Below are positions 17,100-26,164 of a stretch of DNA of 64,000 bases, in pieces; position 1 is the first letter of the stretch, and the number at the start of each line of letters is the position of its first letter. A program made the translations under genes and the position numbers. The notes below the pieces were generated by a model. That model saw nothing but the letters and a program-made list of their open reading frames with translations. It had not been told where the DNA came from and searched no databases. Source of the DNA: an uncultured Nocardioides sp. (GTDB lineage: Bacteria > Actinomycetota > Actinomycetes > Propionibacteriales > Nocardioidaceae); the NCBI RefSeq assembly GCF_947488025.1, contig NZ_CANKYS010000002.1, positions 186,001 through 250,000 of the forward strand, written 5' to 3'.

Positions 17100-18040
17100 G
17101 ACATGCACAGTGTGGCATGCGGCACCGCCATCAACCGATTCTTCCCCACCGGGTTGCCACAGGAGTCGCAGACGCCGTAGGAGCCGTCGTCGATGTGGGC
17201 CAGCGCCCGCTCGATCTGCACCAGCGTGTCCCGCTCACGGGCGAGGACGGTCAGCTCGTGGTCGCGCTCGAAGCTCGTCGCACCCACGTCGGCCTGGTCG
17301 TGACCGGCGCCGTCGCCCGCGTCGCGCATGAGGCCGGCGAGCTCCTGCTCCGACTCCCCCACGATGGCCGCGAGCCGGTCACGGTGCTCCTTGAGCTCCT
17401 TGACGACCTCGTTGAGCTCGCCCCTGGTCCACGGGTCCTCGCCGTCGAGCACCACCAGCGTGGAGGGGGTGGCCTTGCGTACCTTCTTCGCCGGCGCTGC
17501 CTTCTTGGCAGGCATCGGAGCGGCCTTCGTCACGGGTGCAGCCTTCTTCGTCGAGGTGGAGGTGGTGGGCGCGGCCTTCGCGGCCGTCTTCTTAATGGTC
17601 GTCTTCTTCGCGGTTGCCTTCGCGGCGGGGGACTTCTTGGCCGGCGCCTTCCTGGCCGGGGCCTTCGCCGCTGGAGCCTTCTTCGCGGGAGCCTTCGTGG
17701 CCGGCGCCTTCTTCGCGGGAGCCGACGTCGCGGCGGCCGTCCTGGAAGGTGTCTTCTTCGCAGGTGTCTTCTTCGCCGGTGTCTTCTTCGCCGCAGTCCT
17801 GGAGGGCGGGGCCTTCTTGGCCGGGGCCTTCTTGGCTGGCGCCTTCTTCGCCGGGGCCTTCTTCGCCGGCGCCTTCTTCGCCGGGGCCTTCTTCGCCGCG
17901 GCCTTCTTGGCGGGGGCCTTCTTCGTCGACGTCTTGCCGGCAGCGGCGTCGTCCGGGCTCGCGGCGCTCTTGCGACCGATCACCCGCTTGGCAGCTGCGG
18001 CCGCGGTGCCGGCCAGGGACTTGCGCGTGGTGCCAGCCAT
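17072..18040 (-). CDS. DksA/TraR zinc-finger protein with a long Lys/Ala/Pro-rich N-terminal tail
   Basis: The 322-residue protein has two very different parts. About residues 35-190 are low-complexity repeats of the type AKKAP, resembling histone H1 tails. Residues 195-322 are a TraR/DksA domain: a coiled-coil region with WTRGELNEVVKELKEHRDRL and a C4 zinc finger CDSC-x17-CMSC. DksA proteins bind RNA polymerase through its secondary channel; the basic tail could bind DNA or rRNA. TraR/DksA proteins often sit beside lspA and divIVA in actinobacteria. The ATG at 18040 has GGAGG 9 nt upstream. A strong hairpin separates it from divIVA, so it likely has its own promoter. Confidence 0.88.
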   Translation of the reverse strand: MAGTTRKSLAGTAAAAAKRVIGRKSAASPDDAAAGKTSTKKAPAKKAAAKKAPAKKAPAKKAPAKKAPAKKAPAKKAPPSRTAAKKTPAKKTPAKKTPSRTAAATSAPAKKAPATKAPAKKAPAAKAPARKAPAKKSPAAKATAKKTTIKKTAAKAAPTTSTSTKKAAPVTKAAPMPAKKAAPAKKVRKATPSTLVVLDGEDPWTRGELNEVVKELKEHRDRLAAIVGESEQELAGLMRDAGDGAGHDQADVGATSFERDHELTVLARERDTLVQIERALAHIDDGSYGVCDSCGNPVGKNRLMAVPHATLCMSCKQREERR

Positions 18041-18141
18041 CTCCGAGGGCCTCCAGCATCCTCCAGGTGTGGCGGGAACCACACGGTGGCAGGGAGGCTA
18101 GCCGGTGCACCCTGACGAACCAACCTCGGCTCGCCGAAATG

Positions 18142-18175
18142 CGAGAACGACCACCCCGAGGGGCGGTCGTTCTCG
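18142..18175 (-). terminator. Terminator after divIVA
   Basis: Perfect 11-bp arms (CGAGAACGACC and GGTCGTTCTCG) around a loop that itself can pair through CCCC/GGGG. It lies 24 bp past the divIVA stop and before the DksA-like gene, so it should end the ftsZ-sepF-divIVA transcripts. Confidence 0.75.
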
Positions 18176-18198
18176 ATGCTGGGCGTCGGTCGCGACGA

Positions 18199-18957
18199 TC
18201 AGTTCTCGTCGTCGCCGAGGACCGAGCGCAGGCGCTTCGGCGCGTTGCCGCTGTCGACCGGAGCCTGCGTCTCGCTGCCGTTGGCCAGGGCCTCGAGCTG
18301 CTGCGTGAAGTAGGTCTTCAGGCGGGAGCGGTACTCGCGCTCGAACTGGCGGAGGGTCTCGACATCGCTGTTGAGCTTGTCGCGCTCCTTCTCCAGGTCG
18401 CCGAACATCTGCTGGCGGCGCTCGGCGGTCTCGGAGTCGAGCATCTGCGAGCGCTGGCGGGCGTCGGCCTCCATGCGGTCGGCCTTCGTCTTGGCCTCGG
18501 ACTCGACCCGCTCGGCCTTGGTGCGCGCGGCGCCGACGATGCGGTCGGCCTCGTTCTTCGCGTCCTCGACGAGCTCGTCGGCGTTGCGCGTCGCGATCTC
18601 GAGCAGGCGCGCGGCGGCGTTGGACGCCTCCGGCACGGTCTGCACGCGGACCGTCTCCACAGGAGCGGCTGCCACGGGCGCCGGGGCGGCCCGCTGGGGC
18701 TCCGGCTCCGGCTCGGGCTCGGGCTCCGGCTCGGCAGCGGCCGGGGCGAACGACGTGGTCGCCGGGGCGGACGTCGACGGGCCGCCGGACTGCGCAGCCG
18801 ACAGCTTGGACCGGAGATCGTCGTTCTCCTTGGTCAGCCGGGCGAGCTCGGCCTCGACCTCGTCGAGGAACTGGTCCACCTCGCCCATGTCGTAGCCCTC
18901 ACGGAGACGGACAGGCGTAAAGCGCTTGTTGCTCACGTCCTCAGGCGTCAGCGGCAT
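18199..18957 (-). CDS. divIVA: DivIVA/Wag31 polar growth protein
   Basis: DivIVA (Wag31) binds curved membrane at cell poles and directs apical or septal wall synthesis. The 252-residue protein begins MPLTPEDVSNKRFTPVRLREGYDMGEVDQFLDEVE, the membrane-binding DivIVA domain, followed by a coiled coil, a Pro/Glu repeat linker near residues 80-95 (EPEPEPEPEPEP), and a long Ala/Glu/Arg-rich second coiled coil. The ATG at 18957 has GGTGAGG immediately upstream; a GTG four codons earlier is possible. The order divIVA-yggT-sepF-yggS-pgeF-ftsZ is the classical actinobacterial arrangement. In mycobacteria it is a phosphorylation target of Ser/Thr kinases; a PASTA kinase lies at 54927. Confidence 0.94.
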   Translation of the reverse strand: MPLTPEDVSNKRFTPVRLREGYDMGEVDQFLDEVEAELARLTKENDDLRSKLSAAQSGGPSTSAPATTSFAPAAAEPEPEPEPEPEPQRAAPAPVAAAPVETVRVQTVPEASNAAARLLEIATRNADELVEDAKNEADRIVGAARTKAERVESEAKTKADRMEADARQRSQMLDSETAERRQQMFGDLEKERDKLNSDVETLRQFEREYRSRLKTYFTQQLEALANGSETQAPVDSGNAPKRLRSVLGDDEN

Positions 18958-19061
18958 GACCTCACCCAAACTTTCACTCTTCGATGCACGGTGGCTCTGC
19001 TGTCAGAAGACAATAGCGCCCGGGACGCCACCGGGCACAGTGACCCGTGTGACGGATGGTT

Positions 19062-19355
19062 CTAGAGGCCGAAGATGGTCGCGACCACGTTGAGCAGCAG
19101 CCATGCTCCCACCATCACCAACAGGAAGCTCAGGTCCAGGGCGACCTGACCGATGCGGAGCGGCGGGACGACACGACGCAGGGCCACGATCGGCGGGTCG
19201 GTGGCGGAGTACACGCCTTCGAGGGCCACGAGCAGCGGCCCCTTGGGCTCCCACCGGCGCGCGAACACCTGCACCCAGTCCACGATGAACCGGATCCAGA
19301 GCAGGCCGATGAAGATGAACAGGATGTACCAGAGGATCGAACCGAAGATCACCAC
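19062..19355 (-). CDS. yggT: YggT-family membrane protein
   Basis: A 97-residue integral membrane protein with two hydrophobic segments (residues 3-25 and 70-93) and the family feature FIVDWVQVFARRW followed by DPPIVALRRVVPPLR. YggT proteins lie between sepF and divIVA in most actinobacteria; their exact role is unknown, with a link to osmotic balance or division. The start is one of two adjacent GTG codons at 19355/19352. A CATAAT hexamer 6 nt upstream (19362-19367) suggests a leaderless transcript in addition to read-through from sepF. Confidence 0.9.
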   Translation of the reverse strand: MVIFGSILWYILFIFIGLLWIRFIVDWVQVFARRWEPKGPLLVALEGVYSATDPPIVALRRVVPPLRIGQVALDLSFLLVMVGAWLLLNVVATIFGL

Positions 19356-19369
19356 GACTGAATTATGGA

Positions 19370-19855
19370 TCAGCTCTGGTTGAAGAAGCCGTCCTCGGCG
19401 ATCCGCTCCTTGTCCTCGGCCGAGACCGCGACGTTGGGCGGCGAGAGCAGGAAGACCTTGTTGGTCACCCGCTCGATGGACCCGCGCGTGGCGAAGATCA
19501 GGCCGGCGGCGAAGTCGACGAGACGCTTCGCGTCGTTGTCGTCCATCTCGCTGAGGTTCATGATCACGGGCGTGCCGTCACGGTAGTTCTCACCGACGAG
19601 ACGGGCCTCGTTGTAGTTGCGGGGGTGGAGGGTGGTGATGCGGCTCAACTCGGCCACGACTCCTGTCTGGACCGAGGCCGGACGACGGCGCTCGGCGAGG
19701 TCGGACACAGGGGCAGGGCGACGCTCGCGCACGACCGGGCGCTGGTCGACAGCGTCCTGGGTCGTGGTCTCGCTGTCGTCGTCGTAGTCGTCGTAGTGGC
19801 CGGTGTCCTCGAGCAGGCCGAGGTACTCGCCGATCTTGCGCATCGCGCCGCTCAT
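19370..19855 (-). CDS. sepF: SepF cell division protein
   Basis: SepF anchors FtsZ to the membrane in Gram-positive bacteria lacking FtsA. The 161-residue protein has the expected N-terminal amphipathic anchor [14 protein letters not shown], an acidic linker (DDYDDDSE), and the globular C-terminal SepF domain with [25 protein letters not shown] and FLLSPPNV. The ATG at 19855 has GGAGGAAAA upstream. No ftsA gene occurs in the cluster, as expected for this phylum. Confidence 0.96.
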   Translation of the reverse strand: MSGAMRKIGEYLGLLEDTGHYDDYDDDSETTTQDAVDQRPVVRERRPAPVSDLAERRRPASVQTGVVAELSRITTLHPRNYNEARLVGENYRDGTPVIMNLSEMDDNDAKRLVDFAAGLIFATRGSIERVTNKVFLLSPPNVAVSAEDKERIAEDGFFNQS

Positions 19856-19916
19856 GAGACTTTTCCTCCGCTAGACCTGGCACCCGGGACCGGGCACCTG
19901 TTGACTGTTGTGGACA

Positions 19917-20615
19917 TTACTGGACCGTGGGCCTCTCACCGAGGACCGCGGAGCCGACACGCACGTGTGTCGCGCCGTGGCGGATCGCCGCCTCGAGGTC
20001 GCCGCTCATCCCGGCCGACAACGCGGTCGCCCGCGGGTGGTCGCGCACGAACGTCTCACGGACCTCGGCGAGCCTGGCGAAGGCCGCGTCGGCGTCCTCC
20101 CCCAGCGGCGCGACGGCCATGAGGCCGCACAACCGGAGCATGCCGGCCTCCTCGACGCGCCGAGCCAGGTCGGCGAGGTCGGCGGGCGCCGCGCCGGACC
20201 GGTTGTCGGCGCCGGGCGGGTCGAGGCTGACCTGGAGCAGCACGTCGACGTCGCGACCCCGCGAGTGCGCGCCGCGTGCGAGCGGGCCGACCAGCTTGGC
20301 CCGGTCGACCGACTCCACGACGTCGGCGTAGGAAGCGACGGCCGCGGCCTTGTTGGACTGGAGGCCGCCGATGAAGTGCCAGCGCAGGCCGAGGTCGGCG
20401 CACTCGGCGGCCTTCGCCTCGGCCTCCTGGTGGCGGTTCTCCCCCACGTCGGTGACGCCCAGCTCGGCGAGCAGCCGGACGTCGGAGGCCGGGAAGAACT
20501 TGGTGACCACGACGAGCGACACGTCGTCCTCCGAGCGCCCGGCCTCGGCGCACGCGGCGGCGATACGGCGGCGTACGACGTCGAGGCTCGCAGCGACCTC
20601 GTCACCGCGGCTCAC
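19917..20615 (-). CDS. yggS: PLP-binding homeostasis protein YggS/PROSC
   Basis: A 232-residue alanine-racemase-like TIM barrel without the second racemase domain. It has LVVVTKFFPASDVRLL with the PLP lysine, GENRHQEAEAK, RWHFIGGLQSNK and the SAGMSGDLEAAIRHGATHVRVGSA phosphate-binding end. Family members bind pyridoxal phosphate and regulate its supply; no enzyme activity is established. The GTG at 20615 overlaps the pgeF stop (GTGA). Confidence 0.95.
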   Translation of the reverse strand: MSRGDEVAASLDVVRRRIAAACAEAGRSEDDVSLVVVTKFFPASDVRLLAELGVTDVGENRHQEAEAKAAECADLGLRWHFIGGLQSNKAAAVASYADVVESVDRAKLVGPLARGAHSRGRDVDVLLQVSLDPPGADNRSGAAPADLADLARRVEEAGMLRLCGLMAVAPLGEDADAAFARLAEVRETFVRDHPRATALSAGMSGDLEAAIRHGATHVRVGSAVLGERPTVQ

Positions 20616-21304
20616 GACTCCCTCCAGACCACGCCGGCGAAGCGCAGGGCGGCGTCGCCGTCGCGTCGGTAGGACGGCCAGCGGTCGTCCTCGCGCGTGC
20701 AGGCGTCGACCGCGCGTACGTCGTCGACACCCTCCGCCTCGAGCTGGGCGCGCACCCCCGCCCCGAGGTCGAGGGCGGGCGTGCCCCACGACGTCGTGGC
20801 CCGCGACGCAGGCACGAGCGAGGCGACCTCCCCCTGCATCTGCTGCGGCACCTCGTAGCACCGGCCGCAGATGTGCGGCCCGATCCAGGCGGTGAGCCGG
20901 GTGGCGTCGAGCTCGCGCAGGCGCTTGACGGCCTGCGGAACGACCCCGAGCGCGAGGCCGCGTCGGCCCGCGTGCACGGCCGCCACCGCACCCTCGGGGG
21001 ATGCGAGCAGCAGCGGCACACAGTCGGCCGCCCGCGCCATCAGGGCCACGTCGCCGCGCGTGGTGGCCAGCGCGTCCACGTCGAGGACCGGGTGGTCGGC
21101 GACGTCGGCGTCGCCGACCACGTGCAGGTCGGCACCGTGCACCTGGTGCATCACCCAGGGCGTCCTGCCGGTCGCCGCGGCGACGTCGGCCAGCACGGTG
21201 GCCCGCGCCCGGCTCACGTCGGCGACGATCGGCAGGGGCTCGGTGAAGCCCACGGCCACGGCGCCGTGCGCCGTGGCCAGGGTGTCGCGGTGCAGGAACC
21301 TCAC
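20612..21304 (-). CDS. pgeF: Peptidoglycan editing factor PgeF (YfiH/DUF152)
   Basis: A 230-residue protein of the YfiH/LACC1 family. The metal and active-site residues are visible in [11 protein letters not shown], the Asp-Cys of [24 protein letters not shown] and [12 protein letters not shown]. PgeF removes L-Ser-containing muropeptide precursors so that only L-Ala enters peptidoglycan (known from E. coli); older annotations call it a polyphenol oxidase. The GTG at 21304 overlaps the ftsZ stop as GTGA, giving tight coupling to ftsZ. Confidence 0.93.
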   Translation of the reverse strand: MRFLHRDTLATAHGAVAVGFTEPLPIVADVSRARATVLADVAAATGRTPWVMHQVHGADLHVVGDADVADHPVLDVDALATTRGDVALMARAADCVPLLLASPEGAVAAVHAGRRGLALGVVPQAVKRLRELDATRLTAWIGPHICGRCYEVPQQMQGEVASLVPASRATTSWGTPALDLGAGVRAQLEAEGVDDVRAVDACTREDDRWPSYRRDGDAALRFAGVVWRES

Positions 21305-22572
21305 TTCAGGAAGTCAGGGACGTCGAGGTCGTCGTCGTCGAACTGCACCTGACGGGCCGGCCGCGACGGGGCAGGCTGCTGCGACTGCTGGCCCTGCTGC
21401 GACTGCTGGCCGCCGTGCTGGCCCTGCTGCGAGGGCGCCGACTGCGAGCGGTCGTCGCGCGTCGACGGGGCGAACGTCGCCTGCGCCGGGCTGGCGGACG
21501 CCGGCTCGTTGCGCGCCGGGGCCTGCGGGGTCGAGGAGAGCTGCTGCGCCGCCGCGCGGGTCTGCTCCTGCGTCTGGGCCGGCTGGCCCTGGCGCAGCAC
21601 GTTGCCGTCGGAACGACGCTTGGGCATGCCGCCGTCGAAGCCGGCCGCGATGACGGTGACGCGCACCTCGTCGCCGAGGGCGTCGTCGATCGTCGCGCCG
21701 AAGATGATGTTGGCCTCGGCGTGCGCGGCCTGCGAGACGAGGGCCGCGGCCTCGTTGATCTCGAACAGGCCGAGGTCGGAGCCGCCGGCGATGGAGAGCA
21801 GCACGCCGTGCGCACCCTCGATGCTGGCCTCGAGCAGGGGGCTCGAGACAGCCATCTCCGCAGCCGCGACGGCACGGTCCTCGCCGCGGGCCGAGCCGAT
21901 GCCCATCAGGGCGGAGCCGGCGTTGGCCATCACGGACTTCACGTCGGCGAAGTCGAGGTTGATCAGGCCGGGGGTGGTGATCAGGTCGGTGATGCCCGAG
22001 ACACCCTGCAGCAGCACCTGGTCGGCCTGCTTGAAGGCGTCGAGGATCGACACGTTGCGGTCGGTGATCGACAGCAGCCGGTCGTTGGGGATCACGATGA
22101 GGGTGTCGACCTCCTCGCGGAGCTGGCTGATGCCCTCCTCCGCCGAGTTGGCGCGACGACGACCCTCGAAGGCGAACGGGCGCGTCACCACGCCGATCGT
22201 CAGGGCACCCAGCGAACGGGCGATGCGGGCCACGACCGGCGCGCCGCCGGTGCCGGTGCCGCCACCCTCGCCGGCGGTCACGAAGACCATGTCGGCGCCC
22301 TTGATGACCTCCTCGATCTCGTCGGCGTGGTCCTCGGCGGCCTTGGCGCCCACGTCGGGGTTGGCGCCGGCTCCGAGGCCGCGGGTGAGCTCACGCCCGA
22401 TGTCGAGCTTGACGTCGGCGTCGCTCATCAGGAGTGCCTGGGCATCGGTGTTGATGGCGATGAACTCGACGCCCTTGAGGCCGACCTCGATCATGCGGTT
22501 GACGGCGTTGACGCCGCCGCCACCGATGCCGACGACCTTGATGATCGCCAGGTAGTTCTGTGCTGCTGCCAC
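21301..22572 (-). CDS. ftsZ: Cell division GTPase FtsZ
   Basis: The 423-residue tubulin homologue that forms the Z ring. Residues 1-315 are the GTPase: [16 protein letters not shown], the tubulin signature [13 protein letters not shown], and the [11 protein letters not shown] synergy loop. A Gln/Ser/Pro-rich linker follows, with an unusual run of QQ, GQ and SQQ units near residues 380-400, then the conserved C-terminal peptide [12 protein letters not shown] that binds SepF and other partners. The start is the GTG at 22572. The 222-bp gap to ftsQ holds an AT-rich promoter region. Confidence 0.99.
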   Translation of the reverse strand: MAAAQNYLAIIKVVGIGGGGVNAVNRMIEVGLKGVEFIAINTDAQALLMSDADVKLDIGRELTRGLGAGANPDVGAKAAEDHADEIEEVIKGADMVFVTAGEGGGTGTGGAPVVARIARSLGALTIGVVTRPFAFEGRRRANSAEEGISQLREEVDTLIVIPNDRLLSITDRNVSILDAFKQADQVLLQGVSGITDLITTPGLINLDFADVKSVMANAGSALMGIGSARGEDRAVAAAEMAVSSPLLEASIEGAHGVLLSIAGGSDLGLFEINEAAALVSQAAHAEANIIFGATIDDALGDEVRVTVIAAGFDGGMPKRRSDGNVLRQGQPAQTQEQTRAAAQQLSSTPQAPARNEPASASPAQATFAPSTRDDRSQSAPSQQGQHGGQQSQQGQQSQQPAPSRPARQVQFDDDDLDVPDFLK

Positions 22573-22660
22573 GGCTCCGGGGCCTTCCTCGAGTGGGTCT
22601 GTGAAGTCTGGGGGTGAAGTCTGGATGGACGAGGTTCCTGCACCCTCCGCGGCCCGCGGA

Positions 22661-22697
22661 ACTCTAACCGTGAGCCTGAGGGTTATAGTTATGTCAA
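22661..22697 (-). promoter_or_regulatory. Probable ftsZ promoter region
   Basis: On the minus strand TTGACA (22692-22697) is followed at once by an AT-rich TAACTATAAC stretch, and TTAGAGT lies about 25 bp further (22661-22667). This island is unusually AT-rich for the window. TTGACA is a perfect -35 but no -10 sits at 16-18 bp, so the exact promoter boxes are unclear; two overlapping promoters are likely. Confidence 0.5.
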
Positions 22698-22794
22698 CCT
22701 CGCCTTTCGCAAGACATTAGGCACCGAGCACCGCGATTCCCCGTCGGACACGCCCGCGCGTCCCAGGTCGGCGAAGAATTTCTGGGCCGCGGCG

Positions 22795-23664
22795 TCAGGG
22801 GGTGGTGCGATAGGTGGGGTTCCCCGGGACGCTGACGTCGTAGTAGGGGGCCCGCTGCGCGGCCAGCAGCTTGTCGACCACCTGGGCCTTGAGCTGCGAC
22901 TCCTCTGCACTCCCCCACAGCACCTGGCGCTTGTCGCGCAGGACGAGGGTGATCTGGTCGACGGTGGCCACCTCGACGTGGTCGACCCGCGTCACGAGGT
23001 CCTCCGGCAACGCGCTGACCACGGTGGCCGCCTCGCGCAGCGCGTCGGTGCCGGCGTTGGCCCCGGGGCGTACGCGTGGCATCTGCCGGGGGACGGTCTC
23101 GTAGTCGCGGAACACGACGCCGTCGGCGTCGAGGCCGCGGAGCCTGCCGGCGAGCTCCACCACCGCCACCGCGGTGCGCTCGACCACGGAGATCCGTACG
23201 GCGTCGGGCCAGGTGCGGGTGACGTCGACGGACTCCACCTCGGCGAGCGAGCCGACGCGGGCACCGGCCCGGCCGAGGTCGACGAGGGCGAGCTGGTCGC
23301 CCACCGGGACGTCGGCGACCTCGCGGATCCGGCCGTCGCTCAGCAGGCTGTTGCCGACCACCTCGACCCGCTTGACCTGCAACCTGGTCGAGAAGAAGAC
23401 CAGGTGGACCGACGTGGCCAGCAGCGCCAGGAGCAGCAGCGCGGCCACGACGTAGCGCAGGGACAGCCAGCGACGGGCCCACTGCCGCCGCGCGAAGCGG
23501 CGGCGCGTCCGGCGCTCCGAGCGGTTCCGACGGGCGTCGTGCTTGCTGCCCCCCACGCCCGACCCGGTGTCGTCCCGCGGGGCGCCCGCGCCGGGCTCGC
23601 CGCTGCCGGTGCTCGTGGTCCCGCCTGCGTCGCGCGCGCCCCGCTCCGGCGCCTCGCGGTCCAC
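22795..23664 (-). CDS. ftsQ: Cell division protein FtsQ
   Basis: A 289-residue bitopic divisome protein. A long, very basic cytoplasmic tail (about 70 residues, with RRNRSERRTRRRFARRQWARRW) precedes one membrane helix (residues 71-91). The POTRA domain begins LQVKRVEVVGNSLLSDGRI, followed by the FtsQ/DivIB domain ending near DVSVPGNPTYRTTP. FtsQ links FtsB/FtsL to the septal synthase. The GTG at 23664 follows the murC stop directly (TGAGTG), without overlap. Confidence 0.95.
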   Translation of the reverse strand: MDREAPERGARDAGGTTSTGSGEPGAGAPRDDTGSGVGGSKHDARRNRSERRTRRRFARRQWARRWLSLRYVVAALLLLALLATSVHLVFFSTRLQVKRVEVVGNSLLSDGRIREVADVPVGDQLALVDLGRAGARVGSLAEVESVDVTRTWPDAVRISVVERTAVAVVELAGRLRGLDADGVVFRDYETVPRQMPRVRPGANAGTDALREAATVVSALPEDLVTRVDHVEVATVDQITLVLRDKRQVLWGSAEESQLKAQVVDKLLAAQRAPYYDVSVPGNPTYRTTP

Positions 23665-25077
23665 TCAGCCACCTCCGAGCAGGTCGAGCACCCGCGGCCC
23701 GACGCCCGTGATGTCGCCCGCGCCGAGGGTGATGACCAGGTCGCCCGGTCGCGCGCGCTCGGCGAGCGCCTGCGCGGCTGCACCCAGGCCGTCGACGTAG
23801 GTGACGTGCTGGACGGGCAGCGGAACGGCGTCGGCGACGAGCAGGCCGGTGACGTCGGGATCGGGATCCTCGCGGGCGACGTAGACGTCGAGCACGACGA
23901 CCTCGTCGGCCGCCCCGAGCTCGCGTCCCATCGCCTCGCCGAAGATCCGCGTGCGCGAGACCAGGTGGGGCTGGAAGGCGGCGACGACGCGACCCTCGCC
24001 GGCGAGTGCGCGGGCGGCCTCGAGGTCGCCGCGGATCTCGACGGGATGGTGGGCGTAGGAGTCGTAGACACGCACGCCGCCCACCTCGCCCTTGAGCTCC
24101 ATCCGGCGACCCGTGCCGGTGAAGTCGCCCAGCCCCTCGGCCAGGGCGTCGAACGGCAGGTCGAGGCGCAGGCCCATGGCCAGCGCGGCCACCGCGTCGA
24201 GGACGTAGTGGCGGCCCGGGATGCGCAGGCGCAGCTCGCCGAGGACGTCGTCGCCGCGGGTGACCCGGCACGAGGAGGTGGAGCCGTCGAGCGTGAGGTC
24301 GCGCACGCGCAGGTCGGCCTCGGGCGACTCCCCCACCGTGACGACGTCGAGGCCGCGCTCGCGGGCCAGCCCGGCGAGCCGCGCGGCACCCGGGTCGTCG
24401 ACCACGCAGACGAGGAAGCCGTCGCGGTCGAGGGTGTCGGCGAAGTCCTCGAAGGCGCGGTGGTAGGCCTCCTCGGTGCCCCAGTTGTCGAGGTGGTCGG
24501 CCTCGACGTTGGTGACGATCGCGGCGTGGGGCCGGTAGTGGAGGAAGGCGCCGTCGCTCTCGTCGGCCTCGGCGACGAACAGGTCGTCGGCCCCGGCGTC
24601 GGCGTTGCGGCCGGTGGCGGTCAGCACGCCACCGACGGCGTACGACGGATCGACCCCGGCCGCGAGCAACGCGGAGGTGAGCAAACCCGTGGTCGTCGTC
24701 TTGCCGTGGGTGCCGGCGACGGCGAGGACGCGCGTCCCGGCCATCACCGCGGCGAGCCCGGCCGAGCGCGGCAGGATCCGCAGGCCGCGGCGTCGGGCCT
24801 CGAGCACCTCGGGGTTGTCCTCGCGCGCGGCGGTCGTCACGACCAGCGTGTCGGCGCCCCCGACGTGGGCGGCGTCGTAGCCGAGGTGGCACACCACGCC
24901 GAGCTCGCGCAGCGCGGGCAGGAACGGGGTGTCGTGGTCGTCGCTGCCGGTGACGGTGATGCCGCGCTGCGCCAGGATGCGGGCGATGGCGGAGATGCCG
25001 GCACCGCCGATGCCGACGCAGTGCACCCGTCCCAGCTCCTCGGCCGGCAGCACCTCGTCGGGGACCGGGATCCTCAC
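23665..25077 (-). CDS. murC: UDP-N-acetylmuramate-L-alanine ligase MurC
   Basis: MurC adds L-alanine to UDP-MurNAc. The 470-residue protein shows the N-terminal UDP-binding VHCVGIGGAGISAIARIL, the ATP loop AGTHGKTTTTGLL, EADESDGAFL, the NVEADHLDNW segment and a C-terminal domain with DSYAHHPVEIRGDL. The GTG at 25077 overlaps the murG stop (GTGA). Confidence 0.98.
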   Translation of the reverse strand: MRIPVPDEVLPAEELGRVHCVGIGGAGISAIARILAQRGITVTGSDDHDTPFLPALRELGVVCHLGYDAAHVGGADTLVVTTAAREDNPEVLEARRRGLRILPRSAGLAAVMAGTRVLAVAGTHGKTTTTGLLTSALLAAGVDPSYAVGGVLTATGRNADAGADDLFVAEADESDGAFLHYRPHAAIVTNVEADHLDNWGTEEAYHRAFEDFADTLDRDGFLVCVVDDPGAARLAGLARERGLDVVTVGESPEADLRVRDLTLDGSTSSCRVTRGDDVLGELRLRIPGRHYVLDAVAALAMGLRLDLPFDALAEGLGDFTGTGRRMELKGEVGGVRVYDSYAHHPVEIRGDLEAARALAGEGRVVAAFQPHLVSRTRIFGEAMGRELGAADEVVVLDVYVAREDPDPDVTGLLVADAVPLPVQHVTYVDGLGAAAQALAERARPGDLVITLGAGDITGVGPRVLDLLGGG

Positions 25078-26153
25078 GCGCGCGCACCTCCGGCGTCGAG
25101 GATCATGCGGGCGAGCTTCTCGTCGGCGTCGAGCGGGATCACACCGGTGGCGGCGGCCCCCATGGCGGCGAGTCGCGCCGTGTCGTTGACCAGTCCGGGG
25201 ATGCTGGCCGCGACCCACTCCGGGGTCAGGGCGGCGTCGGACACGAGCAGCCCGCCACCGGCGTCGACGACCGGACGCGCGTTGAGCGCCTGCTCGCCGT
25301 TGCCGATCGGCAGCGGGACGTAGACGGCCGGCAGGCCGACGCCGGAGACCTCGGTGACGGTGTTGCTGCCCGCGCGGCAGAGCACGGCGTCGGCGGCGGC
25401 GTAGGCGAGGTCCATCCGGTCGACGTAGTTGAGCACGACGTAGGGCACCTCCCCCGACGCGACGCTGAGCTCGTGCTTGGGTCCGACGACGTGCAGCACC
25501 TGCACGCCTGCGGCGGCGAGGGCGGGCGCCGCCCCGGAGACAGCCGCGTTGATGCGCGCAGCGCCCTGCGAGCCGCCCGTGACCATGAGGGTCGGGAGGT
25601 CGGCGCGCAGCCCGAAGGCGGCCAGGGCCTCGGCACGCAGCGCACCCCGGTCCATCGTCGAGATGAGCCGGCGGATCGGCAGGCCGGTGCACACGGCACG
25701 CGGCAGGTCGGTGCCGGGGAAGCTGGTGGCGACGTGCCTGGTCATGCGGGCGCCGAGCTTGTTGGCGATGCCGGGGATCGCGTTGCCCTCGTGCACCACG
25801 ATGGGCAGGCCGCGCTTGCGGGCGGCGAGATAGGCGGGCACCGAGACGTAGCCGCCGAAGCCGACGACGACGTCGGGACGCACCCGGTCGACCACCTCCA
25901 GGGCGGCGGCGCGCGCGGCGCGCAGGCGGGTCGGCGTACGGAGCAGGTCGGGGCCGGGCCGGCGCGGGAGCGGGACCCGAGGCACCACCTCGAGCGGGAG
26001 CCCGGCCTCGGGGACGAGGCGGGCCTCGAGCCCCTCGCGGGTGCCGAGGCAGGTGACCTCGGTCGTCGGGTCGAGCCGGCGCAGGGCGTCGGCAGTGGCG
26101 AGCAGGGGCGAGGTGTGGCCGGCGGAGCCGCCGCCGGCGAGAAGAACGCGCAT
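25074..26153 (-). CDS. murG: Lipid II-forming GlcNAc transferase MurG
   Basis: MurG transfers GlcNAc from UDP-GlcNAc to lipid I at the inner membrane face. The 359-residue GT28 protein has the N-terminal LLAGGGSAGHTSPLLATADAL, GFGGYVSVPAYLAA, HEGNAIPGIANK, VTGGSQGAARIN and the donor-binding LCRAGSNTVTEVSGVGLPAVYVPLP. The ATG at 26153 lies 11 bp after the ftsW stop. Confidence 0.98.
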   Translation of the reverse strand: MRVLLAGGGSAGHTSPLLATADALRRLDPTTEVTCLGTREGLEARLVPEAGLPLEVVPRVPLPRRPGPDLLRTPTRLRAARAAALEVVDRVRPDVVVGFGGYVSVPAYLAARKRGLPIVVHEGNAIPGIANKLGARMTRHVATSFPGTDLPRAVCTGLPIRRLISTMDRGALRAEALAAFGLRADLPTLMVTGGSQGAARINAAVSGAAPALAAAGVQVLHVVGPKHELSVASGEVPYVVLNYVDRMDLAYAAADAVLCRAGSNTVTEVSGVGLPAVYVPLPIGNGEQALNARPVVDAGGGLLVSDAALTPEWVAASIPGLVNDTARLAAMGAAATGVIPLDADEKLARMILDAGGARA

Positions 26154-26164
26154 CAGGGGCAAAT

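Noticed and set aside
20612..21304. Laccase/multicopper polyphenol oxidase
   Set aside because: That is an old label for the YfiH family; the protein has no multicopper oxidase domains and fits peptidoglycan editing factor PgeF.
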